Of a stretch of DNA of 64,000 bases, positions 17,737 through 26,766 are shown piece after piece. Every line of letters starts with the position of its first letter. The stretch's first letter is position 1. Position numbers and translations under genes: made by a program. This DNA is from Myxococcales bacterium (lineage in GTDB: Bacteria; Myxococcota_A; Polyangia; Polyangiales; Polyangiaceae). The DNA is taken from the NCBI GenBank assembly GCA_016706225.1, contig JADJKB010000005.1, positions 1,178,001 through 1,242,000 on the forward strand, in the 5' to 3' direction. The notes under the pieces are model-generated. The model was not told the origin of the DNA. It saw nothing but the letters and a program-made list of their open reading frames with translations, and ran no database searches.

Positions 17737-17877
17737 GCGTGTCACCTACCCCGATACGCCCGCGCGCATTGTTCTGAGCGTTGATGTGCCAGTTCGCGAC
17801 AGGCGATTCAGAGTGAGGCCAACGGGTGGCGTGTCCCGCCACCCGGGCGTATCCTCGAGGCGAGGCGCGAGATTGCC

Positions 17878-18669
17878 ATGAGAATCGCAGTCGCGACTTT
17901 GATGACGCTCGGGCTCATCGGCTGCGCAGAGCCGCCCGACGAGCCCGCCAGTACCGCAGGCGCGAGCACCGAAAGTGGGTACACGCATCTCTTCAGCCAC
18001 TCGCGCTTCGCTATTGGTCCGACGGTGACCGAAACGAAGAGCGAGTTTGGAATGGACAAGGTGATCGGCCCTTGGGGGGTCTTCGCCACGATCCAGAAGA
18101 CCGGCAGCGTGCTCGCCCTGCCGAACGCCGACGCGCCCTCGCGGGCACGCCCAGCGCTGCCGGGGGGCGCGGAAGCGCACAACGTTGAAGTTCGGTCGTA
18201 CTTCGTCGGCGCTGGCCTGCCCGCCGCCGAAATAGACCAAGTGACGGTCAACACGACGGCGAGCGCCGGGGGCTCGGGGACGGAGACACCGGAGTGGACC
18301 CTCGTGGCGTACACGTCGGTCCTCAACAGGCAGTACCAATCGATCCCGATCGTGGATTCCTTTGCGTGGGCACAGGTGAATGATCTTGGCGACGTCGTGA
18401 CCGAGTCCGTCTACTGGCCCGGGATCCCGAAGAGCATTCTCACCGAGGCCTCCGAGTTCGCTGACCAACTCGAGGACCCCGCCTCGAGCCAGGCGTTCTT
18501 CGCCACCGTGCCAAGCGGGGGCCGGTTGGTGATCCATCACACTCCGGGAACCTGGGCCGGCACGTTCGACGCCAGTGTCGCCTACGACATCAGCACGTTT
18601 GGCAAGACCACCCACTACGATGCGGGCGGGAAGACGTTCGTCCTGCCGGAGGAGTCGGGGGCGCTCTAG
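17878..18669 (+). CDS. Secreted lipoprotein, 263 residues
   Basis: A clear lipoprotein signal (MRIAVATLMTLGLIGC, lipidated Cys16) precedes a short linker and a beta-rich body with paired strands such as NVEVRSYFVGAGL and WTLVAYTSVLNRQYQSIPI. No cysteine-rich domain or catalytic motif is seen and no family is recognised. It is convergent with the decayed lipoprotein gene at 18703, with a hairpin between them. Confidence 0.8.
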   Translation: MRIAVATLMTLGLIGCAEPPDEPASTAGASTESGYTHLFSHSRFAIGPTVTETKSEFGMDKVIGPWGVFATIQKTGSVLALPNADAPSRARPALPGGAEAHNVEVRSYFVGAGLPAAEIDQVTVNTTASAGGSGTETPEWTLVAYTSVLNRQYQSIPIVDSFAWAQVNDLGDVVTESVYWPGIPKSILTEASEFADQLEDPASSQAFFATVPSGGRLVIHHTPGTWAGTFDASVAYDISTFGKTTHYDAGGKTFVLPEESGAL

Positions 18670-18680
18670 GGCGCGACGTT

Positions 18681-18699
18681 GACGGCGTCAGCCGCCGTC
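18681..18699. terminator. Hairpin between convergent genes
   Basis: GACGGCG and CGCCGTC form a perfect 7-bp stem with a 5-base loop, 12 bases after the stop of the upstream lipoprotein. There is no T-run. The position suggests a terminator. Confidence 0.38.
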
Positions 18700-18702
18700 C
18701 CG

Positions 18703-19518
18703 TCAATGCGAGGCGCTACACGTCGCGCCGCTCCAGGTGAACGACGTCTCGGTCAGCTCCGTGGGTGAGCAGAGCGTTGGCACAGACTGCAGCGGGGCTG
18801 CAGTGGATCTTCAGCTCGGTGGAAGGCACACCCCCGGCCATCACGATGCGTCCGGTGCAACCGCCGCTCTGCTGCGACTCCAGCTGGAAGTCGACGGACT
18901 CCGAACCCGGTTTCCCGCAAGTGAACAAGGGATGCTCGCACACTGCGCAGGCGGCTGGCGGGCCTGCGGCGCTCGCCGCGACATACTCCGTGGGCACGCC
19001 CGGGTACGCGCTCAAATTGAGCTTCAGCGGCTCCACCGCGAATCGAACGAAGGCCGGGATGCCGCCGCCCTGGGAGCTGTTGATGTTTAGCTGGACCGCG
19101 TTGGGGCCGGGGCCGTTCATGCTCGACGTGTCGACCAAGTCCCAATCGCCGCCGCCCGAGAAGCCCTGGCGCCGCACTAGCGCTCCCTGCTTCAGGTCCA
19201 GAAAGTACCAGTGACCGTCTTCTGCGAACTCGATGCCATCGTGGGGCGAATCGAAGATGGAACCGCCGTTGCAGAAGAACCAGGTCCGCACGAGCCAAGC
19301 GCGAACGCCCTCGAGATCGAAGACGTCGGTGACCGTGCCCGGCGCGGAACAGCTCGCGGCTGCGACGCTCGGTGCCGGAAACGGTCCGTCCGGGGGCTTC
19401 GGGCTCGCGGGCACGCCGCCGCTCCCGCCGCTCGACGCACCGCCAGTGGCACCGGTCCCGGACGAACCTCCGGACGCTTGACCGCAGTCGTCGAAAGCCT
19501 CGTTGCAGCTTCGATCCG
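18703..19518 (-). pseudogene. Decayed copy of the 24.7 kb lipoprotein
   Basis: Nearly the same protein as 24686-25567, through the Gly/Ser linker (SGGSSGTGATGGASSGGSGG), DVFDLEGVRAWL and LKLNLSAYPGVPTEYVAA. Two lesions are visible. Similarity ends at about 19518, just inside the mature part, so the lipoprotein signal peptide is missing. Near 18779 a 2-base deletion relative to the intact copy (GAGCGTTGG against GAGCTCATTGG) shifts the last 25 or so codons out of frame. The homologous stop would be at 18703. It is probably an inactive duplicate. Confidence 0.75.
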
Positions 19519-19635
19519 CCACCCAGCCTGCGGCGCCACGCGCCGCGGACGCGCGCCGACACGCTCGCGCTCCCATCCTGCCACGATGACTCGCTCCGGG
19601 GGGCATGGCTCGCACGGCCAGGTCGCCCCGCAGCA

Positions 19636-20184
19636 TCATCCCGCGCAGTACTCGGCGCCGACGGTCGTTGACAGCTCGAGGCAGCTCGAGGGCGCAAACG
19701 TCACGCCCGCCTTCGGGCCCGTGCAGGTGCACACCACGGTCGGGGAGTCCTTGGTTTCGCAATCGACGCCCCAGGTCGGGCACGAGATCTTGCAGCTCTG
19801 CTTGTAGGGCGGGTCACCCGGGCCCATGCCGCCCTGACCCATGCTGCACTCGTCTCCGCTACCCGGGTGCGAGCACTGATCGAGGGCGTCGAGCTCCGGC
19901 TTGCAGAGGTCGTCGATGTCGTGCTCGCAGCCGGAGAACTTCTCGATGCCGCAGGTCACGACCTGGTCGAACGCTGCGGTGCAGCCGGTCTTCGCCTCGC
20001 TGGCGCGCTGCTCGTGGAGCTGGGCGTTGCAGTCCTCTGCCGTCATGGGTGAGCACTGGGCGCTCGAGATCTTGGCGCAGAGCTCCTCGATCAAAGCGTC
20101 GGGGTTCTGTTGGGCCGTGCTGCTGGTCGAGCCGCCGCAGGCACCGGCCCCGACCAGCGGTAGGAGGAACCAGAGAGTCTTCAC
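19636..20184 (-). CDS. Cys-rich lipoprotein, 182 residues
   Basis: The signal peptide ends in VGAGAC (lipidated Cys16). The mature protein has about 17 cysteines with spacings typical of myxobacterial surface proteins (IEELCAKISSAQC, TCGIEKFSGCEHDIDDLC), and a tail with SCPTWGVDCETKDSPTVVCTC followed by SCLELS. A closely related tail (CQCLSGPSAGTVFQLSTC) ends the protein at 43125-43601, so they may belong to one family. Function unknown; probably disulphide-stabilised in the envelope. Confidence 0.8.
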   Translation of the reverse strand: MKTLWFLLPLVGAGACGGSTSSTAQQNPDALIEELCAKISSAQCSPMTAEDCNAQLHEQRASEAKTGCTAAFDQVVTCGIEKFSGCEHDIDDLCKPELDALDQCSHPGSGDECSMGQGGMGPGDPPYKQSCKISCPTWGVDCETKDSPTVVCTCTGPKAGVTFAPSSCLELSTTVGAEYCAG

Positions 20185-20327
20185 GCGGCCAGTGTAGCAC
20201 CTCTACTCCGCGCCCTCGGTGGCGCGAACCCGAAGAATCGCGCGCGCAGCGGCGATGAGGCGCGGGACACTTTGGGAAATCACTTACGAGACGTGGCTTG
20301 GTGCGTCCGCTTCAGATGACGACGGGC

Positions 20328-20825
20328 CTAGGCAGTGGATCCCCACTGCCCTTCGCCGAGCCTCGTGCCGTCGATGGCGTCGATAGCCACGAAGGTGCCC
20401 ATCTGGCTGCCCTGTCCGTCGTCCTGGAGCGTGCTCTGGACGTTCCAGATGATTCGCTCGTACTTGAAGTGATACGTGATGCTGGCCTTCCACGCCGCAA
20501 TTCCCGGCGACAGCCCCAGGCTCTTGGCCACGCATATCGCGGCCTCTCGCGTCATCAAGAGATTCGCGTCACAAGCGGTCGCCGGCTGACCTGCCGTCAC
20601 GCAATCGGATGCGGCACGCTCTTGCGGTGGGACCGCAGGCGGTACGCCGCCGTCCGGCGGCGACGTGGGTGTTGCCAGATCGTCCTCCCAGCCGTATCCC
20701 GCACTGGGCGAGAACTGGCTCTTGCAGCTCTCGACTGTTGCTCCACCGGCAGTCTTTCCCGTTCCAGTTTCGCCCGAGCCGCACCCAACCCAACTGATTG
20801 TGAGGAGCATCAACCAGGGACGCAT
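20328..20825 (-). CDS. Lipoprotein, 165 residues
   Basis: ATG 20825 gives MRPWLMLLTISWVGC, a short lipoprotein signal with Cys15. The mature part has a Pro-rich linker, a short Cys-containing segment (DCVTAGQPATACDANLL) and a C-terminal domain with a strand pattern ITYHFKYERIIWNV and then GTFVAIDAIDGTRLG, which resembles a PepSY-like repeat. Identification of PepSY is tentative. It is transcribed alone, upstream of the Cys-rich gene at 19636. Confidence 0.74.
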   Translation of the reverse strand: MRPWLMLLTISWVGCGSGETGTGKTAGGATVESCKSQFSPSAGYGWEDDLATPTSPPDGGVPPAVPPQERAASDCVTAGQPATACDANLLMTREAAICVAKSLGLSPGIAAWKASITYHFKYERIIWNVQSTLQDDGQGSQMGTFVAIDAIDGTRLGEGQWGSTA

Positions 20826-20922
20826 GCCCGGAAGCTCAGCATGTCGCCTCGACCCGAGCAAGACTTCGTCGTCCGCTGGCGCTACGGCGTGACGGGTATC
20901 CGGCCCGGCCTTCGCCGGTGGT

Positions 20923-20970
20923 CCTGGGACGACGTGCTTGCAGATGTGGTTGGCCCATCGGGCCGCAAGG
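20923..20970. repeat. Dispersed intergenic repeat B, copy 1
   Basis: CCTGGGACGACGTGCTTGCA and, after an 8-base spacer, GGCCCATCGGGCCGCAAGG. The same two blocks occur contiguously at 21929-21967. Both copies lie between lipoprotein genes. Confidence 0.55.
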
Positions 20971-20989
20971 TTGGACCAGGTGCACGCAA

Positions 20990-21856
20990 CTACTGGCACT
21001 CCGTCTGACACTTCTGTTCGACGCAGGTCATGAACCCGTAGAACGTCGGCTTGCCTGCGGGGTAGCCCGTGACGCACTTGTCGACGCAGGCCTGCTCCGT
21101 GCACGCGGAGACACAAGACAGAATCTGGGTGCATTGTTGGTTCGACGTGCACGCGTTCAGCTCGACGGAGCACTGCGCGTGCGCACACACGCTGCAGTTG
21201 CCGCTCGAGCTGCCACACTTCTGCGGCGCACCGCCGGCGGCCCCGACCTCGGTGCAGCCGAAGTAAGGCCCGCCGATCGATGTGGTGTCGATCATCACGC
21301 CGCAGGTGCCAGTCGTCGCAGAGCAACATCCCGCGAAGCTGCCGGGACCGCCATCGAGTAGGTTCGGATAGAAGAGCGCGGGACAGCTCGGATCGACCGC
21401 GCCCGCTTGGTTCGTCGGGTAGCAACCCGGGTTCATGCCGATGAGCGCAGCCACGCTGGGCTCCACCAGTGCCCCACAGCCGCCGCTGACCGAACAGCAC
21501 GGCTTCATGTCGAATAGCCCGGGGAGCTTGTACTCGGGACAATTCCCGCACGGCAGGCCGCCGCTGCCGCCGGGATCGCCGCCGCTGCCGCCGATCGGGT
21601 ACCCACCGTAGGCGCCTGTGCCGCCGACCGGGTAGCCGCCGTAACCGCCACCGCCCGACCCCGCACCGCCGCACGTGCAGTCCGAGTAAGCGTCGCCGCT
21701 GGCGAGACACTGCTCATAGCAGGAGCCCTTCGCCCCGCAGACGCGGATCTCACCGGGAGTACAGGATTCGAGCGGATTGTCGGTCTTGCCTCCGCAGGCA
21801 TCCAGTATCGCTGCCGACGCAACCAGCACCGTCCAGAAGAAAAGCCGCGACTTCAT
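20990..21856 (-). CDS. Cys-rich lipoprotein with Gly/Tyr linker, 288 residues
   Basis: ATG 21856 starts a signal peptide ending in ILDAC (Cys21). The mature part has a Cys cluster (ESCTPGEIRVCGAKGSC), a Gly/Tyr-rich repeat linker with GGYPVGGTGAYGGYPIGGSG, then a body with over 25 cysteines. The C-terminus has the CSVCAHAQCSVELNACTSNQ spacing, which is also seen in the protein at 57356 and is common in myxobacterial lipoproteins. Probably a surface-exposed, disulphide-rich protein. No enzymatic motif. Confidence 0.8.
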   Translation of the reverse strand: MKSRLFFWTVLVASAAILDACGGKTDNPLESCTPGEIRVCGAKGSCYEQCLASGDAYSDCTCGGAGSGGGGYGGYPVGGTGAYGGYPIGGSGGDPGGSGGLPCGNCPEYKLPGLFDMKPCCSVSGGCGALVEPSVAALIGMNPGCYPTNQAGAVDPSCPALFYPNLLDGGPGSFAGCCSATTGTCGVMIDTTSIGGPYFGCTEVGAAGGAPQKCGSSSGNCSVCAHAQCSVELNACTSNQQCTQILSCVSACTEQACVDKCVTGYPAGKPTFYGFMTCVEQKCQTECQ

Positions 21857-21928
21857 TGGTGCTCCTCCACGCCCCCCGAGAATAGCAGCGGTCAGCGCCG
21901 ATGATCGCGGGGCGTCACGCGCTGCTGC

Positions 21929-21967
21929 CCTGGGACGACGTGCTTGCAGGCCCATCGGGGCGCAAGG
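21929..21967. repeat. Dispersed intergenic repeat B, copy 2
   Basis: Second copy of the sequence at 20923-20970, without the 8-base spacer. It lies in the 347-base gap 21857-22203 between divergent lipoprotein genes, where I see nothing else except the promoter space for both genes. Confidence 0.55.
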
Positions 21968-22203
21968 TGGCAGGGCGCGCAGTCGATCTCCGCGATGGTC
22001 CGACCCGGATCCACCAGTGATGAACCTCCAACCGGGCCCTCAGCTCTGCGAGACTGGCGACCCGCTGGAAAGCCCATCACAGAGCGAGAGCCCTCGGGCC
22101 GAGAGCAAGCACACGGGACCCAATCACTTTGGGACGAGGGGCAACGTGACCGAAAGAACGCGAGGGCAGTCGCTGCTTCGAGCGGATGCATACTGACTTG
22201 GCC

Positions 22204-23253
22204 ATGAGACGACGACGGACGGGCCGGATGCCAGACCTTGTATTTGTTTGGCTCATCGGCGGAATCGCAATTGTCGGTTGTGGACGCAGCGAGCTAGGGA
22301 GCGAACCGGCGCAAGCCACGACGATCCCCGACTGCACGCCCGGTTCCCCGGAGGTAGTGTATTCGTTCGAGCATGAGTCGCGCCTCGTGGGAACCACCTT
22401 GGCGGACGAAGCCTCGGCTTACGTACTGCTGGAGTCGGACCCCACCGATGGCAACGACACGATCTCGCTGATACGGGTGTCGAAGAGCGACCGTGGCAAG
22501 CACGAGCTGGCCAAGATGTTCGGCGCGCGGGAGCTCGTGTCCTACGCTGACTCGCTACTGACGAGCTCGGGCAGCGAGCTGGTTCGCATTTCAAAGGACG
22601 GCGGTGCCGTAGAATCGATCGCCAAGGTCCCGCTGATCGGAATGGGGTACTCCCGCATCGGCGTGGAAGGGGCGAGGATTGTCGTCTTGGTGGGCGGAAA
22701 GGAGCCGGAGCTCGTGGTGTTCGACACACTCGATGCACCGCCGCGACACTTGCCGGTGCCGAAACAGAGCCAACCCGTCGCAGCCAAGCTGCGGGTCCAT
22801 GACGGGAGCGCCTACGTTCTGCGAAACACTCTGGATCGGGTCTCGCTGGAGACCGGCAACGTCGAGACGCTCGTCTCCGACGCGACCTCGTGGCGTGACT
22901 TCGAGGTGAACGCGCACGGCCGCTACTGGCTCGACTCGGCCTGGCCACCGGCGGGCCCGGTGGAAACGGCTACAACGTCCGTCTACTGGCGTCCTCCCGG
23001 AACTTCCGACGACTTGCTCCTGGCGACCTCCTCTGGGGTCGGTGAGCGCCTCGTCTTGGACGAGGCGCACGTCTACTGGAAGGCGAAGGTCTACGAGGAC
23101 ATGGGAATCGCGGGACGGGTCTTCCGCGCCCCGCTCGAGGGCGGGAACACCCAAGCTCTGCCCCTTGCCGCGTCACTGGACGCGGTGCTCGCGCAAGATC
23201 CCCGGTGTCTGTACCTGAGTTGGAGGTCGAGCCTGGTGCGGTACTCTAAATGA
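22204..23253 (+). CDS. Propeller-like lipoprotein, 349 residues
   Basis: ATG 22204 gives a signal peptide ending in IAIVGC (Cys26). The body is made of repeated short beta segments of the DGSAYVLRNTLDRVSLETGN and DEAHVYWKAKVYE type, typical of beta-propeller lipoproteins of this group. No catalytic motif. The protein at 60090 has the same repeat style (AVDATTVYFTAANTGKVSKV). Its stop is 1 base from the convergent gene at 23255. Role unknown, probably envelope or binding. Confidence 0.8.
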   Translation: MRRRRTGRMPDLVFVWLIGGIAIVGCGRSELGSEPAQATTIPDCTPGSPEVVYSFEHESRLVGTTLADEASAYVLLESDPTDGNDTISLIRVSKSDRGKHELAKMFGARELVSYADSLLTSSGSELVRISKDGGAVESIAKVPLIGMGYSRIGVEGARIVVLVGGKEPELVVFDTLDAPPRHLPVPKQSQPVAAKLRVHDGSAYVLRNTLDRVSLETGNVETLVSDATSWRDFEVNAHGRYWLDSAWPPAGPVETATTSVYWRPPGTSDDLLLATSSGVGERLVLDEAHVYWKAKVYEDMGIAGRVFRAPLEGGNTQALPLAASLDAVLAQDPRCLYLSWRSSLVRYSK

Positions 23254-23254
23254 T

Positions 23255-23725
23255 TCACGAAGTGCAGAACAGATCGCCGGACCCCACTCGCCGCTCGAGG
23301 GAGCCGTCCGAGGTGGACCAGGTGACGAACATCTCCCAGCGAGCGCCGCCGCAAAAGGAGCATGTGGGCGATCCCGTGCCCGTGCCGGGGGGCTTCACGT
23401 GCTCGATGCTGAGAGTCTCTCCCGGGCGCACCAACCCGCTACTATTGGGAATGAAGGGGAAGTGGACAGTCCCCCTTTCGCCGTCGCCGGACAGCTCAAG
23501 GCGCGCATCGTCGATATCCCAGACGCGGCTCACGTCGGTCGAGTTGGTGTACGCCACGCGCAGCAGCGCAAAGGACGCGTCTGCGGGGTTAACCGGGAAG
23601 CAACCCAGGCTTGCACTTGCCATGAGCACGCGCACTTCGGGATTCGCGTCTCCGACCTCGCTGCTGCACGCGATCGACTGGAGCGCCAGGAGCAGCCCCG
23701 CGACCCGTTGAACGTTGCGCGACAT
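23255..23725 (-). CDS. Lipoprotein, 156 residues
   Basis: ATG 23725 starts a signal ending in LQSIAC (Cys20). The mature protein is a small beta-sandwich-like domain (VRVLMASASLGCFPV, LLRVAYTNSTDV, LSIEHVKPPG) with four cysteines. Its stop is only 1 base from the stop of the convergent propeller lipoprotein, leaving no room for a separate terminator. No family recognised. Confidence 0.78.
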   Translation of the reverse strand: MSRNVQRVAGLLLALQSIACSSEVGDANPEVRVLMASASLGCFPVNPADASFALLRVAYTNSTDVSRVWDIDDARLELSGDGERGTVHFPFIPNSSGLVRPGETLSIEHVKPPGTGTGSPTCSFCGGARWEMFVTWSTSDGSLERRVGSGDLFCTS

Positions 23726-23778
23726 GTCGGCTACTCTACCCCCTGATTGCCTCACGCCAGCGAGCCAAGGCTGCCGGC

Positions 23779-24489
23779 CTACGGCACGGCGTTGAGCGGC
23801 TCGGCGGTGAAGTAGAGGCAGGCGCCACCCGCCACGGGGGTCGAGACGTAGTTGGGCGCGCCACCGATCGTCACTTCGACGAGCTTGACCTTGTCGAGGC
23901 TGCCGGTGAGGCCGGAAGTGGCCGCCGAGGATGGAGGCGTACTCGACGAAATCGTGATCGTCCCGCTCTCCGGGAAGAATTTCTTGTTCGTCCCCGTGGC
24001 ATCCTGCACGACCACCACGCAGTGCTCGCAGGTCGAGTAGTTCGACTCGATCCCTGCGCCCAGCGTGAACGTGCCGGTCTTGTCCAGCGCACTGCCGTCC
24101 GGCGACGCGATGGTGAGCGTCATGCCGTCCACCGAGGTGGGCTCACCCAGTGTCGTCGAGAGCTCGGCGCGAAACAGCGCTGCGACGCTGTTCGAGTTGG
24201 CCGCATCGAAGTTGAGCGTTGAGAGGTGAATCTCCGTACAACCGGCGGGAGTGCCGCCGGTGCCACCAGTGGCTCCAGTGCCCGGGGCGCCGCCCCCGCT
24301 CGCGCCGCCGACGCCAGTTCCACCGGTCGAAGTCCCGCCAGAACCCCCAGCCCCGCCGGTCTGCCCACCGGACCCTCCGAGTCCGCCGCCGACGCCCGCC
24401 GCACCGCCGACAGCACCGCCTCCTGAACCTGAACTGCCGCAACCTCCGACAACGAGAGAGCATGTGACCAGCAGGACGGACTTCCGCAT
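23779..24489 (-). CDS. Lipoprotein with long Gly/Ser/Thr linker, 236 residues
   Basis: The signal peptide ends in VVGGC (Cys17). It is followed by a low-complexity Gly/Ser/Thr/Ala linker of about 60 residues and then a 150-residue domain beginning CTEIHLSTLNFD with TLTIASPDG, CEHCVVVVQDATG and LVEVTIGGAPNYVSTPV. The C-terminal GGACLYFTAEPL pattern is common in myxobacterial exported proteins. The linker probably spans the outer layers and presents the domain. Function unknown. Confidence 0.8.
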   Translation of the reverse strand: MRKSVLLVTCSLVVGGCGSSGSGGGAVGGAAGVGGGLGGSGGQTGGAGGSGGTSTGGTGVGGASGGGAPGTGATGGTGGTPAGCTEIHLSTLNFDAANSNSVAALFRAELSTTLGEPTSVDGMTLTIASPDGSALDKTGTFTLGAGIESNYSTCEHCVVVVQDATGTNKKFFPESGTITISSSTPPSSAATSGLTGSLDKVKLVEVTIGGAPNYVSTPVAGGACLYFTAEPLNAVP

Positions 24490-24685
24490 CAGTGCCTCCA
24501 CCAGCGGACGCTATCGGCCCGCCTCCGGTCCCGCAACCGCAGGGTCTGCGCGCCCGTCCTGCCGCGGGTGCCGGGAGGGCATTCGAGTTTTGCGAGAGAT
24601 ACTCAGCACGACCGGGCCATCGCAGGCCGCTGCTTTGTCACGGCGCACCCGCAGGCAGAGCCGGGAGGGTTCCATTTGGACCAGC

Positions 24686-25567
24686 TCAGTCCGAGGCGCT
24701 GCACGTCGCGCCGTCCCAGGTGAACGATGTCTCGGTCAGCGCGGTGGGTGAGCAGAGCTCATTGGCGCAGACTGCAGCGGGGCTGCACTGGATCTTGACC
24801 TCGGTGGAAGGCATACCCCCGGCCATCACGATGCGTCCGGTGCAACCGCCGCTCTGCTGCGACTCCACCTGGAAGTCGACGGACTCCCAACCGGGTTTGC
24901 CGCAAGTGAACAAGGGATGCTCGCACACTGCACAGGCGGCTGGCGGGCCTTCGGCGCTCGCCGCGACATACTCCGTGGGCACGCCCGGGTACGCGCTCAG
25001 GTTGAGCTTCAGCGGCTCCACCGCGAAGCGAACGAACGCGGGGATGCCGCCGCCCTGGGAGCTGTTGATGTTGAGCTGAACCGAGTTGGGGCCGGGGCCG
25101 TTCATGCTCGACGTATCGACCAAGTTCCACTCGCCGCCGCCCGAGAACCCCTGGCGCCGCACCAGCTTTCCCAGCTTCAAGTCCAAAAAATACCAGTGAC
25201 CGTCTTCTGCGAACTCGATGCCATCGTGGGGCGACTCGAAGATGGAACCGCCGCTGCAGAAGAACCAGGTCCTCGCGAGCCACGCACGAACGCCCTCGAG
25301 ATCGAAGACGTCGGTGACCGTGCCCGGCGCGGAGCAGGCTGCCGCTGCGACGTTCGGTGCCGGAAACGGGCCGTCGGGGGGCTCTGGGCTCGCGGCCACG
25401 CCTCCGCTACCGCCGCTCGACGCACCGCCGGTGGCACCGGTTCCGGACGAACCTCCGGACGCTTGACCGCAGTCGTCGAAAGCCTCGTTGCAGCTTCGAT
25501 CCGTCTTCCCGGAACAGGCGATGACGCCCACCGCGAAACCAAGGAGGACCACGCGCCTCGCGCTCAT
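24686..25567 (-). CDS. Intact copy of a duplicated lipoprotein, 293 residues
   Basis: MSARRVVLLGFAVGVIAC gives a lipoprotein signal with Cys18, then a short Cys-containing segment (SCNEAFDDCG), a Gly/Ser linker and a 200-residue domain containing WYFLDLKLGKLVRRQGF, NSVQLNINSSQGGG and CAVCEHPLFTCG. It ends with LTETSFTWDGATCSAS. A decayed copy lies at 18703 and a further piece of the 3' end at 61738. No enzyme motif is seen; the domain looks beta-rich. It is probably a surface lipoprotein under duplication and decay. Confidence 0.85.
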   Translation of the reverse strand: MSARRVVLLGFAVGVIACSGKTDRSCNEAFDDCGQASGGSSGTGATGGASSGGSGGVAASPEPPDGPFPAPNVAAAACSAPGTVTDVFDLEGVRAWLARTWFFCSGGSIFESPHDGIEFAEDGHWYFLDLKLGKLVRRQGFSGGGEWNLVDTSSMNGPGPNSVQLNINSSQGGGIPAFVRFAVEPLKLNLSAYPGVPTEYVAASAEGPPAACAVCEHPLFTCGKPGWESVDFQVESQQSGGCTGRIVMAGGMPSTEVKIQCSPAAVCANELCSPTALTETSFTWDGATCSASD

Positions 25568-25710
25568 CAGTCCATTCTATCTGGGCCCTCGGTGCGGCGC
25601 CATGCAAGGCGGGAGCGGAGGCCGGGGAAGGCTGCCGCTGGGTCTCCCGATTCTGGGGATGCGCGGGGTCGGCAGGCGTGCGCGTCATCACTGTGAGCTA
25701 AGCTCACGAC

Positions 25711-26676
25711 ATGCGTGCGTGGAACAGAGAAGCAACGCGAATCTTCGCCGTTGTCGCCGTCGTGGTCGCGAGCGTTTCGTGCTCAGGCAGCGTTGAGCGC
25801 GACGGCGCCGGCACCACCGGTGGAGTTGGCGGAAGCTCCGCGACGGGAGGCACCGGCGGAAGCTCCGCGACGGGAAGCACCGGCGGAACTGCCGCGTCGC
25901 CCGGCGGGGGAGGAACGACATCGGGCGGGGGCAGCGCCGGAGTGGCTGGGAGTGCTGGTGTGTTCTGCGCCGGCGTGACTTGTGCGGCGAACGAGGACTG
26001 CTGTCTCGGAACCGGGAAGTGTTTCGACCCGTCGGCCGCGCCGAGCAGCTGCGAGGTGCCCAATCTACCGCCGGGACGGCAAGGTCAGAAACCGTGTGCA
26101 TCCAGCGCGCATTGCGCACCGGGCGAATTCTGCTCGCCAGCGAGCTGGCAGCTCTGTCTGGGTCCCGGTTACTGCGAGTCCAAGACCAACTGCGGGACCT
26201 CGAGCGGCATGCTCATGTGCGGATGCAACGGCGTCACGTACCCCGACGTGCAGACCGCGTGTGCGCAAGGTGTCTACGTCATCGGTCAGGGCAAGTGCGG
26301 GGAGCCGCAGACTCTGGGCGCGGGGGGCACGTCGGCGGGCAAGACTGTGACGTTCTGCGCGACGTCCTCGATGTGTCCGAAGGGACAGGAGTGCTGCAGC
26401 ATCACTGGCCAGTGCTTCGACCCCGCGAAGCCGGCACTCTGCTCGTTCCCGCCCGAAGGCACCAAGTTCCCGTGCATCGACGACTCCCAATGTTTCCAGG
26501 GCGGGGAGTACTGCTACGCAGAGACGTGCGACGGACCGGGCGGCTGCGTGACGGTCGGCGGCACCTGCACCGGGCAGCTCTCGCCGGTCTGCGGGTGCAA
26601 TGGCAAGACCTACGTCAACGCGGGATGCGCTGCGACCGAGGGCGTGCGCGTGGCCCACAGCGGCGCGTGCACGTAG
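25711..26676 (+). CDS. Lipoprotein with two Kazal-like domains
   Basis: The signal ends in ASVSC (Cys24), followed by a Gly/Ser/Thr linker with repeated GGSSATGG units. The body has two similar modules, each a Cys-rich segment (CCLGTGKCFDP; CCSITGQCFDP) followed by a Kazal-type module (CGCNGVTYPDVQTAC and CGCNGKTYVNAGC, each ending GxC). Kazal domains are serine-protease inhibitors in animals and occur in myxobacterial surface proteins. Inhibition of a partner or prey protease is plausible but inferred. The repeated layout suggests internal duplication. Confidence 0.87.
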   Translation: MRAWNREATRIFAVVAVVVASVSCSGSVERDGAGTTGGVGGSSATGGTGGSSATGSTGGTAASPGGGGTTSGGGSAGVAGSAGVFCAGVTCAANEDCCLGTGKCFDPSAAPSSCEVPNLPPGRQGQKPCASSAHCAPGEFCSPASWQLCLGPGYCESKTNCGTSSGMLMCGCNGVTYPDVQTACAQGVYVIGQGKCGEPQTLGAGGTSAGKTVTFCATSSMCPKGQECCSITGQCFDPAKPALCSFPPEGTKFPCIDDSQCFQGGEYCYAETCDGPGGCVTVGGTCTGQLSPVCGCNGKTYVNAGCAATEGVRVAHSGACT

Positions 26677-26766
26677 CCGGAAACGAACAGACGCGCGCCC
26701 GCCCTCCCGAGCCCCCCATGTCGGAGCACTGGTCGTTCTCGGCCCGCGCCGGTATAGGAAGCGAGG

